DNA from: Pseudacidovorax intermedius
GTDB lineage: Bacteria; Pseudomonadota; Gammaproteobacteria; Burkholderiales; Burkholderiaceae_C
Assembly (NCBI RefSeq): GCF_003350475.1
Contig: NZ_QQAV01000009.1
Span: 62,001 to 126,000, forward strand
Reading direction: 5' to 3'
Length of the DNA: 64,000 nt
Positions 16,232-25,631 of this stretch are shown in pieces. Under the pieces are notes generated by a model. That model did not search any database. It saw only the letters and a program-made list of their open reading frames with translations, and was not told the origin of the DNA. The number at the start of each line of letters is the position of its first letter. Position 1 is the first letter of the stretch. The translations under genes were made by a program, and so were the position numbers.

Positions 16232-16492
16232 ATGCGCCAAACCTTTTTCGGTATCGCCACCGCCCTGTCCCTGATCGCCTTTGCCGGCGCCAGCCATGCC
16301 CAATTGGGCAAGGCCGCATCGGAGGCGTCGGACGCCGCCGAGCACAAGATCGACCAGAAGCGCGCCGAGAGCGACGCCAAGAAGAGCGGCCCGGTGGGCA
16401 AGGCCGTCAACAACGTCAAGTCGGAGTACCACAAGAACCGCTCCAAGAACTCGGCCGAGAAGGCCAAGGACGCGCTCAAGGGCAAGGACTGA
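16232..16492 (+). CDS. Small secreted lysine-rich protein of unknown function
   Basis: The product has 86 residues: a signal peptide ending SHA (about residue 22) followed by a strongly charged, Lys/Ala/Ser/Glu-rich helical chain without cysteines or aromatic core. GGAGA precedes the ATG at good spacing. I do not recognise the family. The composition suggests a disordered or helical periplasmic protein. The gene has its own strong terminator downstream and is separated from the cob operon by 142 bases in which I see nothing else. Confidence 0.6.
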   Translation: MRQTFFGIATALSLIAFAGASHAQLGKAASEASDAAEHKIDQKRAESDAKKSGPVGKAVNNVKSEYHKNRSKNSAEKAKDALKGKD

Positions 16493-16543
16493 GTTCCCAC
16501 ACAGGGTCCGCGCGTGGTGACACGCGGCGGCATCCGGCCAACC

Positions 16544-16579
16544 AAGCAAAAGGGCTGCAGCGATGCAGCCCTTTTGCTT
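16544..16579. terminator. Bidirectional intrinsic terminator
   Basis: A perfect 15-bp inverted repeat, AAGCAAAAGGGCTGC / GCAGCCCTTTTGCTT with loop AGCGAT, lies between the small secreted protein gene (+) and the convergent GbsR-type gene (-). The A/T-rich outer stem supplies a T-run in either direction. Confidence 0.9.
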
Positions 16580-16596
16580 GTGACCGGTGGCCTCGC

Positions 16597-17199
16597 CTAT
16601 TCGCCGTCGGCGTCCTTGCGCCCCCGGCCGCCGCCGGTCAGCCGACCGGTGAGGTCGAGCACCCGCGTCACCGCGGCGCCCATTCCCATGAGCCGCATCG
16701 CGGTGTCGGGCGAGAGGCGCTGGACGTCGTCGAACCAGCGCACCAGCCGGTCGATCAGATCGTGCATCTCGCGCATGCGCTGCTGGGCATGACGCTCCTC
16801 CTCGGTGGCCGGCTCCTGCAGCAGGGCGTTGCGCAGCATCGAGAGCGTGGGTTCGATCTCGCGCCGGCGGCGTTCCTCGGCCAGCACGCGGAAGATGTCC
16901 CACACCTCGCCCGGCGTCTCGAAGTATTCGCGCCGGTCGCCCGCCAGATGGCGCAGCTGCACCAGCCGCCAGGCCTGAAGTTCCTTGAGCCCCATGCTCA
17001 CGTTGGAGCGCGAGAAGGACAGCGTCTCGCTGATCTCCTCGGCATTGAGGGGGCGCCGCGAGAGGAAGAGCAGGGCATAGATCTGCCCCACGGTGCGGTT
17101 GATGCCCCAGCGGCTGCCCATCTCGCCGAAGTGGTCGACGAACTGGCGGTGGAGTTCGGGCAGGGCAGGGCGCGGGTCGGCAGGACGGCTGTTGGGCAT
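16597..17199 (-). CDS. GbsR/MarR-family transcriptional regulator
   Basis: The product has 200 residues. A winged helix-turn-helix spans about 36-98, with PLNAEEISETLSFSRSNVS as the recognition region, followed by helices for dimerisation. The order and the GDRREYFETPGEVWDIF segment match the GbsR subgroup, known for regulating osmoprotectant or membrane genes in other bacteria. Its target here is unknown; the EthD-like and paaY genes lie upstream on the same strand. The tail after residue 185 is Gly/Arg-rich. Confidence 0.8.
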   Translation of the reverse strand: MPNSRPADPRPALPELHRQFVDHFGEMGSRWGINRTVGQIYALLFLSRRPLNAEEISETLSFSRSNVSMGLKELQAWRLVQLRHLAGDRREYFETPGEVWDIFRVLAEERRRREIEPTLSMLRNALLQEPATEEERHAQQRMREMHDLIDRLVRWFDDVQRLSPDTAMRLMGMGAAVTRVLDLTGRLTGGGRGRKDADGE

Positions 17200-17276
17200 C
17201 CGCCGATTGTGCGTGCTGGGATTTCAGAAAAAGCCGAAATCCCAGGAATGCCTTGAATCCGGTGGGGCGATGGCGC

Positions 17277-17585
17277 TCAGCCCGCCTGGCTGATCTGCAT
17301 CGTCGGCCGGATGTCGGTGTAGTTCTTCACGTCGCCGTTGATTTCCTTCGCGTGAGGTCCGAAGGCGGCCTGGAAGGCTTCGACCGATGCGCAGTCGATG
17401 TGGCACATGGCCTCGAAGGCCGGCTTGGAGCCGGGTGCCGGTCCCGACAGGCCGCGGTCGATGCGGTAGCCCAGGCAGGCCGAACCCATGCGGGTCTGGA
17501 TCATGGGCATGTGCTTGTCGCGGTAGTAGTCGTGGTCGAAGCGGGCACCTTCGGTGAAGGGGTAGAGGACGCTGACACGGATCAT
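17277..17585 (-). CDS. EthD family protein
   Basis: The product has 102 residues of ferredoxin-like alpha/beta-barrel type. The start MIRVSVLYPFTEGARFDHDYY followed by DKHMPM is characteristic of EthD domain proteins, which occur with monooxygenase or aromatic degradation genes and may help in electron transfer or product release. It lies 47 bases downstream of paaY on the same strand and is probably co-transcribed, but a direct role in phenylacetate degradation is inference. Confidence 0.8.
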   Translation of the reverse strand: MIRVSVLYPFTEGARFDHDYYRDKHMPMIQTRMGSACLGYRIDRGLSGPAPGSKPAFEAMCHIDCASVEAFQAAFGPHAKEINGDVKNYTDIRPTMQISQAG

Positions 17586-17632
17586 GGCGGGTCTCCTGGA
17601 GTGGTTGCGAATGGGTGGATGGACGCTGCGGT

Positions 17633-18235
17633 TCAGCCGCGGCGGGTGGCAATGAGTGGCTGCACGTCCGGGGCCTTCAGGCGCGGCCGGCCGGCCTCGG
17701 CCCGGGCCAGCGGCGCGACCTCTTCCATCGTGGCCAGGCAGCGGCGGGTGAGGTCCTGGTAGGTGAGGGTGCCGTCGTGCTTCCAGGCGATCTCCTGCTC
17801 GGTCAGCGGTCGCTTGACGCGTGCGGGCACGCCGGCCACCAGGCTGGCATCGGGGATCTGCATGCCCGCGGGCACGAATGCGCAGGCGGCCACGATGGTG
17901 CGCTCGCCGACCACGGCCTCGTCCATCACCACGGCATTCATGCCCACCAGCGCATCGCGGCCGATCACGCAGCTGTGAAGCACGGCGCCGTGGCCGATGT
18001 GGCCGTTCTCGCGCACCACCGTGTCCCGCTCCGGAAAGCCGTGGATCACGCAGGTGTCCTGCACGTTGGAGCCGGCCTCCAGCACCACACGGCCGAAGTC
18101 GCCGCGCAGGCAGGCCGCCGGTCCGACATAGCAGCCCGGGCCGACGTGGACGTCGCCGATCAGCACGGCGGTGGGATGCACATAGGCGCTCGGGTCCACG
18201 ACGGGCACCACGCCTTCGATGGCATAGCAGGGCAT
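17633..18235 (-). CDS. paaY: PaaY, hexapeptide-repeat thioesterase / gamma-carbonic-anhydrase-like protein
   Basis: The product has 200 residues. A left-handed beta-helix made of hexapeptide repeats covers about residues 10-140 with [20 protein letters not shown]. Histidines in VIHGFP and [12 protein letters not shown] are placed like the zinc ligands of gamma-carbonic anhydrases. The C-terminal helix region fits PaaY, reported to hydrolyse dead-end CoA thioesters in phenylacetate degradation. It is divergent from paaG across a shared regulatory region, which supports the name over a generic carbonic anhydrase. Confidence 0.85.
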   Translation of the reverse strand: MPCYAIEGVVPVVDPSAYVHPTAVLIGDVHVGPGCYVGPAACLRGDFGRVVLEAGSNVQDTCVIHGFPERDTVVRENGHIGHGAVLHSCVIGRDALVGMNAVVMDEAVVGERTIVAACAFVPAGMQIPDASLVAGVPARVKRPLTEQEIAWKHDGTLTYQDLTRRCLATMEEVAPLARAEAGRPRLKAPDVQPLIATRRG

Positions 18236-18307
18236 TGCGCAAGGTCTCCTTCGGGCGCAGCACCGAACGGCACGGCGCTGACACGGGTTTTCTCGGGGTG
18301 TGCTGAC

Positions 18308-18352
18308 TTGCGTCAAACAGCGCGGCAATCTTAAGATAAGCCGACCGGTCGG
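18308..18352 (+). promoter_or_regulatory. Candidate paa promoter with TetR-type operator
   Basis: In the paaY-paaG divergent region, TTGCGT (18308-18313) and TAAGAT (18332-18337) form a -35/-10 pair with 18-base spacing. The perfect palindrome CCGACCGGTCGG (18341-18352) lies over the expected start point. That is the size and place of a TetR-family repressor site, and paaR encodes such a repressor at the end of the cluster. On the - strand TTGACG (complement of 18311-18316) could serve paaY. Confidence 0.5.
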
Positions 18353-18401
18353 TCGAAAGTAATTCGGCGAAACGACCCCCGAACAATCCCGGAGACGCCC
18401 C

Positions 18402-19199
18402 ATGTCCGACGCCCTGGTGATCGAGAGCACGGCCGATGCCGTGCGCACCCTGACGCTCAACCGCCCCTCTGCGCTCAACAGCTTCACCCAGGCCATGCAC
18501 CACGCGCTCATGGACGCGCTGGAGCGCGCTGCGGCGGATGCCGGCGTTCGCGCGCTGGTGCTCACCGGCGCCGGCCGCGGCTTCTGCGCCGGCCAGGACC
18601 TGGCCGATCCCGCCGTGGCCCCCGAGCCGGGCGGTGCGGCCAAGGACTTGGGCGACGTCATCCACCGCTTCTACCGCCCGCTGGTGCTGCGCCTGCGCAG
18701 CATGCCGGTGCCGGTGGTGGCTGCGGTCAACGGCGTGGCCGCGGGCGCCGGCGCCAACCTCGCGCTGTGTGCGGACCTTGTCCTGGCGGCGCGCTCGGCC
18801 AGCTTCATCCAGGCCTTTGCCAAGATCGGCCTGGTGCCCGACACGGGTGGCACCTGGCTGCTGCCGAGGCTGGTGGGCCGTGCGCGCGCGCTGGGCCTGG
18901 GCCTGCTGGGCGACAAGCTGCCGGCCGAGGAAGCCGAGCGCCTCGGCCTGATCTGGCGCGTGGTCGACGATGCCGCCCTGGCCGAAGAGGCGCAGCAACT
19001 GGCCCGCCGGCTGGCCGCCATGCCGGTGAAGGCCCTGGTCGCCACGCGCACGGCCTTCGATGCGGCGCAGGCGCTGGATCTGGAGGCCGCCCTGGCGCAG
19101 GAGGCCCGCATGCAGGGCGATCTCGGTCGTGCCCACGACTACCAGGAAGGCGTGGCCGCCTTCGGCGCGCGCCGTGCCCCGCAGTTCACCGACCGCTGA
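18402..19199 (+). CDS. paaG: 1,2-epoxyphenylacetyl-CoA isomerase PaaG
   Basis: The product has 265 residues of the crotonase (enoyl-CoA hydratase/isomerase) fold. The oxyanion-hole segments [12 protein letters not shown] and [15 protein letters not shown] and the [17 protein letters not shown] stretch match PaaG. It converts the ring-epoxide made by PaaABCE to an oxepin-CoA. It is the first gene of the cluster, 50 bases after the candidate operator. GGAGA lies before the ATG. Confidence 0.92.
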   Translation: MSDALVIESTADAVRTLTLNRPSALNSFTQAMHHALMDALERAAADAGVRALVLTGAGRGFCAGQDLADPAVAPEPGGAAKDLGDVIHRFYRPLVLRLRSMPVPVVAAVNGVAAGAGANLALCADLVLAARSASFIQAFAKIGLVPDTGGTWLLPRLVGRARALGLGLLGDKLPAEEAERLGLIWRVVDDAALAEEAQQLARRLAAMPVKALVATRTAFDAAQALDLEAALAQEARMQGDLGRAHDYQEGVAAFGARRAPQFTDR

Positions 19200-19206
19200 A
19201 GCCGCC

Positions 19207-19647
19207 ATGGTCGCGTCCTCTACACCCCAGCAGATCGCCGACGCCGTGCGCAACGGCATGGCCGCCAACGATCGGGCCCTGCATGCGCTGGGCATTGCCA
19301 TCGCCGCCATTGCGCCCGGCGCAGCCACGGCCGCCATGAGCGTGCGCGAGGACATGCTCAACGGCCACGACATCTGCCACGGCGGCCTGATCGCCACGCT
19401 GGCCGACACCGCCTTCGCCTACGCCTGCAATGCCTATGACGAACTCACCGTGGCCTCGGGCTTCGGCGTGGACTTCGTCGCGCCCGCGCGCCTGGGCGAC
19501 CGGCTGGAGGCGAGGTGCACCGAGGTCTCGAAGACCGGTCGCACCGGCGTGTACGACGTGGTCGTGACCAACCAGCGCGGCGAGCGCGTGGCGGTGTTCC
19601 GCGGCCGCTCCTACACCGCCCGCGGCCGGCCCGCGGTGCCGCGCTGA
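19207..19647 (+). CDS. paaI: Hydroxyphenylacetyl-CoA thioesterase PaaI
   Basis: The product has 146 residues of hot-dog fold. NGHDICHGGLIATLADTAFAY carries the conserved Asn-Gly-His and acidic residue of the PaaI thioesterase group, and GFGVDFVAPARLGDRLEA follows. It rescues CoA from ring-hydroxylated dead-end thioesters, a function parallel to PaaY. It starts seven bases after paaG. Confidence 0.92.
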   Translation: MVASSTPQQIADAVRNGMAANDRALHALGIAIAAIAPGAATAAMSVREDMLNGHDICHGGLIATLADTAFAYACNAYDELTVASGFGVDFVAPARLGDRLEARCTEVSKTGRTGVYDVVVTNQRGERVAVFRGRSYTARGRPAVPR

Positions 19648-19673
19648 CCGATTTGCCCGCAAGGAGACGACCC

Positions 19674-20990
19674 ATGCCCGTCAAGCAGCCGGCCCCCGGC
19701 GACCTGGAACCCATCGAGACCGCCAGCCGCGACGAGATCGCCGCGCTGCAGCTGCAGCGCCTGCGCGCCACGCTGGAGAACGCCTACGAGAACGTGCCGC
19801 ACTATCGGCGCGCCTTCGACGAACGGGGCGTGCATCCCTCGGACCTGCGGCAGCTGTCCGACCTGTCGAAGTTCCCTTTCACCGTCAAGAGCGACCTGCG
19901 CGACAACTATCCCTTCGGCATGCTGGCCGTGCCGCGCGAGCGGCTGGCGCGCATCCATGCCTCGTCGGGCACCACGGGCAAGCCCACGGTGGTGGGCTAC
20001 ACCGCCGGCGACATCGACCGCTGGGCCGACCTGGTGGCACGCTCCATCCGCGCCGCGGGCGGCCGGGCCGGCGACCTGATCCACGTGGCCTACGGCTACG
20101 GCCTGTTCACCGGCGGCCTGGGGGCGCACTACGGGGTGGAGCGGCTGGGCTGCACCGCCATTCCCATGTCGGGCGGGCAGACCGAGAAGCAGGTGCAGAT
20201 GATCCGCGACCTGAAGCCGTCGATCATCATGGTCACGCCCAGCTACATGCAGGTGATCGTCGAGGAGTTCGCGCGCCAGGGCCTGGACGCGCGCGACTGC
20301 TCGCTCAGGGTCGGCATCTTCGGCGCCGAGCCGTGGACCGAGGCCATGCGCCGCGAGATCGAGGGCCGTGCCGGCATCGACGCGGTGGACATCTACGGCC
20401 TGTCCGAGGTCATGGGCCCGGGCGTGGCCAGCGAATGCATCGAGTCGAAGGACGGCCCGGTGATCTGGGAAGACCACTTCTATCCCGAGATCATCGACCC
20501 CGAGACCGGCGAGGTGCTGCCCGACGGCGAGGAGGGCGAGCTGGTCTTCACCACGCTCACCAAGGAGGCCCTGCCCATCGTGCGCTACCGCACGCGCGAC
20601 CTCACCCGGCTGCTGCCGCCCACCGCCCGCGCCTTCCGGCGCATGGGCAAGATCGTCGGCCGCAGCGACGACATGCTGATCATCCGTGGCGTCAATGTCT
20701 TTCCCACGCAGGTGGAGGAGATCGTGCTGCAGCACCCGCAGCTCTCCGGCCAGTACCAGCTGGTGGTGCGCCGGGATGGCCACCTGGACACGGTGGAGGT
20801 GCGCTGCGAGCTGCAGCCCGAGGCCGCGGCCGCCGCGAGTGCGGCGGAGGTGGCCGGCTGGGTGCAGCACCGCATCAAGACGCTGATCGGCATCAGCACC
20901 ACCGTCGCCGTGCTGCCGCCCGACGGCATCGAGCGCACGCTCACCGGCAAGGCGCGCCGCGTCTTCGACGAACGCGCCAAGGCGCGCTGA
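19674..20990 (+). CDS. paaK: Phenylacetate-CoA ligase
   Basis: The product has 438 residues. It activates phenylacetate with ATP and CoA, the entry step of the pathway. The phosphate-binding motif SSGTTGKPT is at 97-105; [15 protein letters not shown] and the C-terminal [16 protein letters not shown] hinge/lysine region are typical of PaaK. Length is normal. AAGGAGACGA precedes the ATG at good spacing, suggesting strong expression. Confidence 0.95.
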   Translation: MPVKQPAPGDLEPIETASRDEIAALQLQRLRATLENAYENVPHYRRAFDERGVHPSDLRQLSDLSKFPFTVKSDLRDNYPFGMLAVPRERLARIHASSGTTGKPTVVGYTAGDIDRWADLVARSIRAAGGRAGDLIHVAYGYGLFTGGLGAHYGVERLGCTAIPMSGGQTEKQVQMIRDLKPSIIMVTPSYMQVIVEEFARQGLDARDCSLRVGIFGAEPWTEAMRREIEGRAGIDAVDIYGLSEVMGPGVASECIESKDGPVIWEDHFYPEIIDPETGEVLPDGEEGELVFTTLTKEALPIVRYRTRDLTRLLPPTARAFRRMGKIVGRSDDMLIIRGVNVFPTQVEEIVLQHPQLSGQYQLVVRRDGHLDTVEVRCELQPEAAAAASAAEVAGWVQHRIKTLIGISTTVAVLPPDGIERTLTGKARRVFDERAKAR

Positions 20991-21036
20991 CCCGCCGTCG
21001 CCCCGCCCCCACCTCACCCACAGGAAGGACCGCCCC

Positions 21037-22047
21037 ATGTACACCCAGGCCATGGACACCGCCGGCAAGGACGCCGACGCCCGCAAGCCCGTGCGCTCGG
21101 CCCAGGAAGCCCTGCTGGAGGCCCGCTTCGATGCCCGCATCGACGACGGCGCCTTCATCGAGGCCAAGGACTGGATGCCCGAACACTACCGCCGGACGCT
21201 GGTGCGCCAGATCAGCCAGCATGCGCATTCCGAGATCGTCGGCATGCTGCCCGAGGGCAACTGGATCACCCGCGCACCCACGCTCAAGCGCAAGGCCATC
21301 CTGCTGGCCAAGGTGCAGGACGAGGGGGGCCACGGCCTGTACCTGTATGCCGCGGCCGAGACGCTGGGCACCTCGCGCGACCAGATGCTGGAGGCGCTGC
21401 ACAGTGGCAAGGCCAAGTACAGCTCGATCTTCAACTACCCCACGCTCACCTGGGCCGACGTCGGCGCCATCGGCTGGCTGGTGGACGGCGCGGCCATCAT
21501 GAACCAGGTGCCCATCTGCCGCTGCTCCTATGCGCCCTATGCCCGCGCCATGGTGCGCATCTGCCGGGAGGAGAGCTTCCACCAGCGCCAGGGCTTCGAA
21601 AGCCTGCTGACCATGATGCAGCAGGGCACCGAGTCGCAGAAGGCCATGGTGCAGGACGCCGTCGATCGCTGGTGGTGGCCCTCGGTGATGATGTTCGGCC
21701 CGCCTGACGACCAGAGCCCCAACACGGCGCAGTCCATGCGCTGGGGCATCAAGCGGGTCTCCAACGACGAGCTGCGGCAGAAGTTCGTCGACGCCGCCGT
21801 CGAGCAGGCCCGCGTCCTGGGCGTGACCCTGCCCGACCCCGCGCTGAAGTGGAACGAGGCGCGCCAGCACCACGACTTCGGTGCCATCGACTGGGCCGAG
21901 TTCTGGCGCGTCATCGCCGGGGACGGCCCCTGCAACCGCGAGCGCCTGGCCGCCCGCGTGAAGGCCTGGGAGGAGGGCGCCTGGGTGCGCGAAGCCGCAC
22001 TGGCCCATGCCCGCAAGCAGGAAGAGCGATTCAAGGAGGCCGCATGA
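21037..22047 (+). CDS. paaA: Phenylacetyl-CoA epoxidase catalytic subunit PaaA
   Basis: The product has 336 residues, with the ferritin-like four-helix diiron fold. Helix segments [13 protein letters not shown] and [11 protein letters not shown] carry the Glu and His ligands expected for the diiron centre. With PaaC it forms the oxygenase core that epoxidises the ring of phenylacetyl-CoA. AGGAAGGA before the ATG is a good ribosome binding site. The stop overlaps the paaB ATG (ATGA). Confidence 0.96.
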   Translation: MYTQAMDTAGKDADARKPVRSAQEALLEARFDARIDDGAFIEAKDWMPEHYRRTLVRQISQHAHSEIVGMLPEGNWITRAPTLKRKAILLAKVQDEGGHGLYLYAAAETLGTSRDQMLEALHSGKAKYSSIFNYPTLTWADVGAIGWLVDGAAIMNQVPICRCSYAPYARAMVRICREESFHQRQGFESLLTMMQQGTESQKAMVQDAVDRWWWPSVMMFGPPDDQSPNTAQSMRWGIKRVSNDELRQKFVDAAVEQARVLGVTLPDPALKWNEARQHHDFGAIDWAEFWRVIAGDGPCNRERLAARVKAWEEGAWVREAALAHARKQEERFKEAA

Positions 22048-22418
22048 GCGAGCACACCCCCGACGCGAAGGGCGACCGCATCGCAGGCGAAACCGAAGCC
22101 AGACCCGTGGGCAACGCAAGCCGGGCGCAACCGCCCCGCGCCGAGTGGCCGCTGTGGGAGGTCTTCGTGCGCACCAAGGCCGGCCTGGACCACAAGCACT
22201 GCGGCAGCCTGCATGCCGCCGATGCGCGCATGGCCATCCAGCTGGCGCGCGACGTGTACACGCGCCGGCAGGAGGGCACCAGCGTGTGGGTGGTCCGGGC
22301 CGACCAGATCGTGGCCAGCGACCCGGGCGACAAGGACATGTACTTCGACCCGATGGAGGACAAGGTCTACCGCCATCCCACCTTCTACACGCTGCCCGGC
22401 GCGGTGGACCACATGTGA
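22044..22418 (+). CDS. paaB: Phenylacetyl-CoA epoxidase subunit PaaB
   Basis: The product has 124 residues. Residues from about 33 on match PaaB ([41 protein letters not shown]), a small subunit that bridges the PaaAC core. The first ~32 residues are an extra polar stretch compared with the ~95-residue E. coli protein; no internal ATG or GTG would give the short form. It overlaps paaA by four bases. Confidence 0.95.
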   Translation: MSEHTPDAKGDRIAGETEARPVGNASRAQPPRAEWPLWEVFVRTKAGLDHKHCGSLHAADARMAIQLARDVYTRRQEGTSVWVVRADQIVASDPGDKDMYFDPMEDKVYRHPTFYTLPGAVDHM

Positions 22419-22438
22419 GCACCGACGGGAGACACCAC

Positions 22439-23227
22439 ATGCAAGCCTCCATCGAGATCGCCCAGGACGCGCCGCTGCAGTACCTGCTGCGCATCGGCGA
22501 CACCGCCCTCGTCCTCGGCCAGCGGCTGGGCGAATGGGCCGGCCACGCGCCGGTGCTGGAAGAGGACATCGCCCTGGCCAACATGGCGCTGGACCTGATC
22601 GGCCAGGCCCGCGCTGTTCTGAGCCACGCCGGTGCCGTCGAGGGCTGCGGCCATGACGAGGACCAGCTCGCCTTCCTGCGCGAGGAGCGCGACTACCGCA
22701 ACGTGACGCTGGTGGAACTGCCCAACGGCCCGGGCCGGCCCGGCGACTTCGCGCTCACCGTGTTGCGCAACACCATGGCCGCCACCTTCTTCCACCTGCT
22801 GTGGACGCGGCTGCAGGACTCCACCGACACCGAGCTGGCCGCCATCGCCGGCAAGGCCGTGAAGGAGGCCCGCTACCACCAGCAGCATGCCGCCGACTGG
22901 GTGGTGCGGCTGGGCGACGGCACGGCAGAGTCGCGCCGGCGCATGGTGGCCGCGCTGGAGCGGCTGTGGCCCTATGCCGCCGAACTCTTCGCCGACGACG
23001 CGGTGGACGAGGCCGCCGCCGCCAGCGGCCTGGGCCCGCGCTGGAGCGCGCTGCGCCCCGACTGGGAGGCCGCGATGGCCGAGGTGCTGGCCGAGGCCTC
23101 GCTGCCCATGCCCGCGCACACGGCCTTCGTCAGCACCGGCAAGCGCGGCGTGCACAGCGAGCACATGGGCTACATCCTGGCCGAGATGCAGCAACTGCAG
23201 CGGGCCTATCCCGGAGGCGTGTGGTGA
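22439..23227 (+). CDS. paaC: Phenylacetyl-CoA epoxidase structural subunit PaaC
   Basis: The product has 262 residues, a ferritin-like helical protein paralogous to PaaA but with incomplete metal ligands. Segments LGQRLGEWAGHAPVLEEDIAL and STGKRGVHSEHMGYILAEMQ are typical. It stabilises PaaA and helps bind the CoA ester. It begins 20 bases after paaB, with GGGAGA upstream. Confidence 0.95.
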   Translation: MQASIEIAQDAPLQYLLRIGDTALVLGQRLGEWAGHAPVLEEDIALANMALDLIGQARAVLSHAGAVEGCGHDEDQLAFLREERDYRNVTLVELPNGPGRPGDFALTVLRNTMAATFFHLLWTRLQDSTDTELAAIAGKAVKEARYHQQHAADWVVRLGDGTAESRRRMVAALERLWPYAAELFADDAVDEAAAASGLGPRWSALRPDWEAAMAEVLAEASLPMPAHTAFVSTGKRGVHSEHMGYILAEMQQLQRAYPGGVW

Positions 23228-23775
23228 GCGCGATGGCGGCCGTGCCCACGCCGGCTTCGGTGTCGCAACAGGCCGCGCGCATGGCGCGTGCCTGGGCTGT
23301 GCTGGCCGACGTGCCCGACCCGGAGGTGCCGGCGCTGTCGGTGTGCGACCTGGGCCTGGTGCGCGAGATTCGCGTCGACGCCGACGGCCTGACCGTGGTG
23401 CTGACGCCGACCTATTCCGGCTGTCCTGCCACGGAGGTGATCGCGCAGAGCGTGCGAGATGCGATCGAGGCCGCCGGCCTGGGGCCGGTGCAGACCGTGT
23501 TGCGCCGCGCGCCGGCCTGGACCACGGACTGGATCAGCGAGGACGGCCGCCGAAAGCTGCGCGAATACGGCATCGCGCCGCCGGGCCCGGTGGCAGCGGG
23601 GCAGGGCGTGCCGGTGCGGCTGGTGGGGCGCCGTGGCGCGCCGCCCATGGTCGCCTGTCCGCGCTGCGGCAGCCCCGAGACCGAGCGGCTGTCCGCCTTC
23701 GGCGCCACCGCGTGCAAGGCGCTCTACCGCTGCATCGCCTGTCGCGAACCCTTCGAGCATTTCAAGCCGCTATGA
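23224..23775 (+). CDS. paaD: PaaD, iron-sulfur assembly factor for the epoxidase
   Basis: From the GTG at 23224 the product has 183 residues. An N-terminal MIP18/DUF59 domain contains VPDPEVPALSVCDLGLV and YSGCPATEV. The C-terminal zinc-ribbon-like part has CPRCGS and CIACREPF (two CxxC pairs). PaaD is thought to mature metal centres of the epoxidase system. I chose the GTG because it overlaps the paaC stop and has GGAGG seven bases upstream; an ATG at 23233 is the alternative. Confidence 0.93.
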   Translation: MSAMAAVPTPASVSQQAARMARAWAVLADVPDPEVPALSVCDLGLVREIRVDADGLTVVLTPTYSGCPATEVIAQSVRDAIEAAGLGPVQTVLRRAPAWTTDWISEDGRRKLREYGIAPPGPVAAGQGVPVRLVGRRGAPPMVACPRCGSPETERLSAFGATACKALYRCIACREPFEHFKPL

Positions 23776-24863
23776 CGCCCCTGTTCCATTCCCTGCGCGT
23801 GCGGACCGTGGAGCCCGATACCGCCGAGGCGGTGATCGTCAGCTTCGATGTGCCGCCCGAGCTGCGCCAGACCTTCGGCTTCACCCAGGGCCAGTACCTC
23901 ACCCTGCGCAAGCAGATCGACGGGCAGGACCTGCGGCGTTCGTACTCGATCTGTGCCGGCGTGGACGATGGCGTGCTCCGCGTGGGCGTGCGCAAGGTGC
24001 GCGGCGGTGTGTTCTCCAACTGGATCAACGCCCAGCTGCGGCCCGGCGACGAGATTGCCGTCATGGCGCCGCAGGGCCGCTTCTTCGTTCCGCTGGCGCC
24101 CGAGGAGCGCCGGCACCACCTGGGCGTCGCTGGCGGCAGCGGCATCACGCCCATCCTGTCGATCATGAAGACCGTGCTGGCGCGCGAGCCCGGCAGCCGC
24201 TTCACGCTGATCTACGGCAACCGGCAGTTGCGCTCCACCATGTTCAAGGAAGAGCTGGAGGACCTCAAGAACCGGCACCTGAGCCGGCTGGTGCTGCACC
24301 ACGTGTTCTCGGACGAGCACACCGACGCGCCCATCAACAGCGGCGTGCTCGACCGCGAGAAGGTGGGCGACTTCCTGCGTGCGCTGGTGCCGGCCTGGTC
24401 CATCGACCATGCCTACATCTGCGGGCCCTACCAGATGAACGACGAGGCCGAGGCGGCATTGCGCGCGGCCGGCGTGCCGGAGTCGGCGATCCATGTGGAG
24501 CGCTTCGGCATCGCCCAGCCGGCCGCCGTCCCCGGAGCCGTCGGCGCCGTGATGCACGAGGCGCTGCCGGGCGATGCCGAGCAGGCAAGGGTGGTCATCG
24601 TGCGCGATGGGCTCTCGCGCGAGATCGAGTTCCGCCGTGACCAGCCCAGCATCCTCGACTGCGCGGCAGCGGCCGGTGTGGAGGTGCCGTATTCGTGCAC
24701 CTCGGGCGTGTGCGGCACCTGCCGCGCCAAGGTGCTCGAAGGCGCGGTGCGCATGGAACGCAACTTCGCGCTCGACAAGGCCGAGGTGCAGGCGGGCTTC
24801 GTGCTCACCTGCCAGGCCCATCCCACCACCGACCGGGTGGTACTCTCGTTCGACGAACGTTGA
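23772..24863 (+). CDS. paaE: Phenylacetyl-CoA epoxidase reductase PaaE
   Basis: The product has 363 residues. A ferredoxin-NADP reductase-like FAD domain has RRSYSICAG, followed by a NAD(P)-binding domain (GVAGGSGITPILS and later ICGPYQMN). A C-terminal plant-type [2Fe-2S] ferredoxin has ligands Cys309, Cys314, Cys317 and Cys347. It passes electrons from NADPH to PaaA. ATGA overlap with paaD. Confidence 0.96.
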   Translation: MTPLFHSLRVRTVEPDTAEAVIVSFDVPPELRQTFGFTQGQYLTLRKQIDGQDLRRSYSICAGVDDGVLRVGVRKVRGGVFSNWINAQLRPGDEIAVMAPQGRFFVPLAPEERRHHLGVAGGSGITPILSIMKTVLAREPGSRFTLIYGNRQLRSTMFKEELEDLKNRHLSRLVLHHVFSDEHTDAPINSGVLDREKVGDFLRALVPAWSIDHAYICGPYQMNDEAEAALRAAGVPESAIHVERFGIAQPAAVPGAVGAVMHEALPGDAEQARVVIVRDGLSREIEFRRDQPSILDCAAAAGVEVPYSCTSGVCGTCRAKVLEGAVRMERNFALDKAEVQAGFVLTCQAHPTTDRVVLSFDER

Positions 24864-24877
24864 CGGGAAACGCAGGG

Positions 24878-25549
24878 ATGGCACGAGGACGCGCAGCAGG
24901 CTACGACGAACAACGCGAGACCATCCTGGCGCAGGCCGGGCTGCTGTTCGCGCGGCGGGGCTATCCCGCCACCTCGATGAACCAGGTGGCCGAGGCCTGC
25001 GGCCTGTCCAAGCCCACGCTCTACCACTACTACAAGGACAAGTACACGCTGCTGGTGAGCATCGCCGAGGCCCATGTGAGCCGGCTCGATGCCATCGTCT
25101 CGGAGGTGTGGGCCGGCGAGATGCCGCCCGAGGCCCGCATGCGCGAGCTGATCCTGCGGCTGGTGCGCGAGTACGCCACCGCGCAGAGCGCCCACCGCGT
25201 GCTCACCGAGGACGTGCGCTTCCTGGAGCCCGAAGACCGCCAGCGCGTGCTCGACAAGGAGCGCGCCGTGGTGCGCGGTTTTGCGCGTGCCGTGGCGGCC
25301 TTGCGGCCCGACCTGCAGGACACGCTGATGGGCATGCCGCTGACCATGCTGCTGTTCGGAATGATCAACTGGATGTTCACCTGGATGAAGCCCGATGGGC
25401 CGCTGGACTACGAGGACATGGCGCCCGTGGTGGCCGACCTGTTCCTGGGCGGGCTGTCGGCGGTGCGCCTGCCCGACGCGGCGCGTCGGCCGGTGGACGT
25501 TCCCATTGCCGATTCCGATTCCGACACCGATCCGGCGCCGACCGGCTGA
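24878..25549 (+). CDS. paaR: TetR-family repressor of phenylacetate degradation (PaaR)
   Basis: The product has 223 residues. The N-terminal TetR helix-turn-helix covers about 11-56, with TSMNQVAEACGLSKPTLYHYY as the DNA-binding unit; the rest is a helical ligand domain. In other betaproteobacteria a TetR-type PaaR represses paa genes and is released by phenylacetyl-CoA, and its place right after paaE supports that. The palindrome at 18341-18352 is the likely target. The last ~25 residues are Asp/Ser/Pro-rich. Confidence 0.82.
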   Translation: MARGRAAGYDEQRETILAQAGLLFARRGYPATSMNQVAEACGLSKPTLYHYYKDKYTLLVSIAEAHVSRLDAIVSEVWAGEMPPEARMRELILRLVREYATAQSAHRVLTEDVRFLEPEDRQRVLDKERAVVRGFARAVAALRPDLQDTLMGMPLTMLLFGMINWMFTWMKPDGPLDYEDMAPVVADLFLGGLSAVRLPDAARRPVDVPIADSDSDTDPAPTG

Positions 25550-25566
25550 CCGGCGGCACCTTTCGC

Positions 25567-25598
25567 ACGCCGCGGGGCGACGCGCCCCGGCGTTTTCT
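25567..25598 (+). terminator. Intrinsic terminator after paaR
   Basis: A GC-rich hairpin, CGGGGCG / CGCCCCG with loop ACG, is extended by ACGC/GCGT around a small bulge and followed by TTTTCT. It would end the paa transcript before the transporter operon. Confidence 0.65.
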
Positions 25599-25631
25599 GC
25601 CAGACCGAGAAAGTACAGAAGGAGACAAGCC

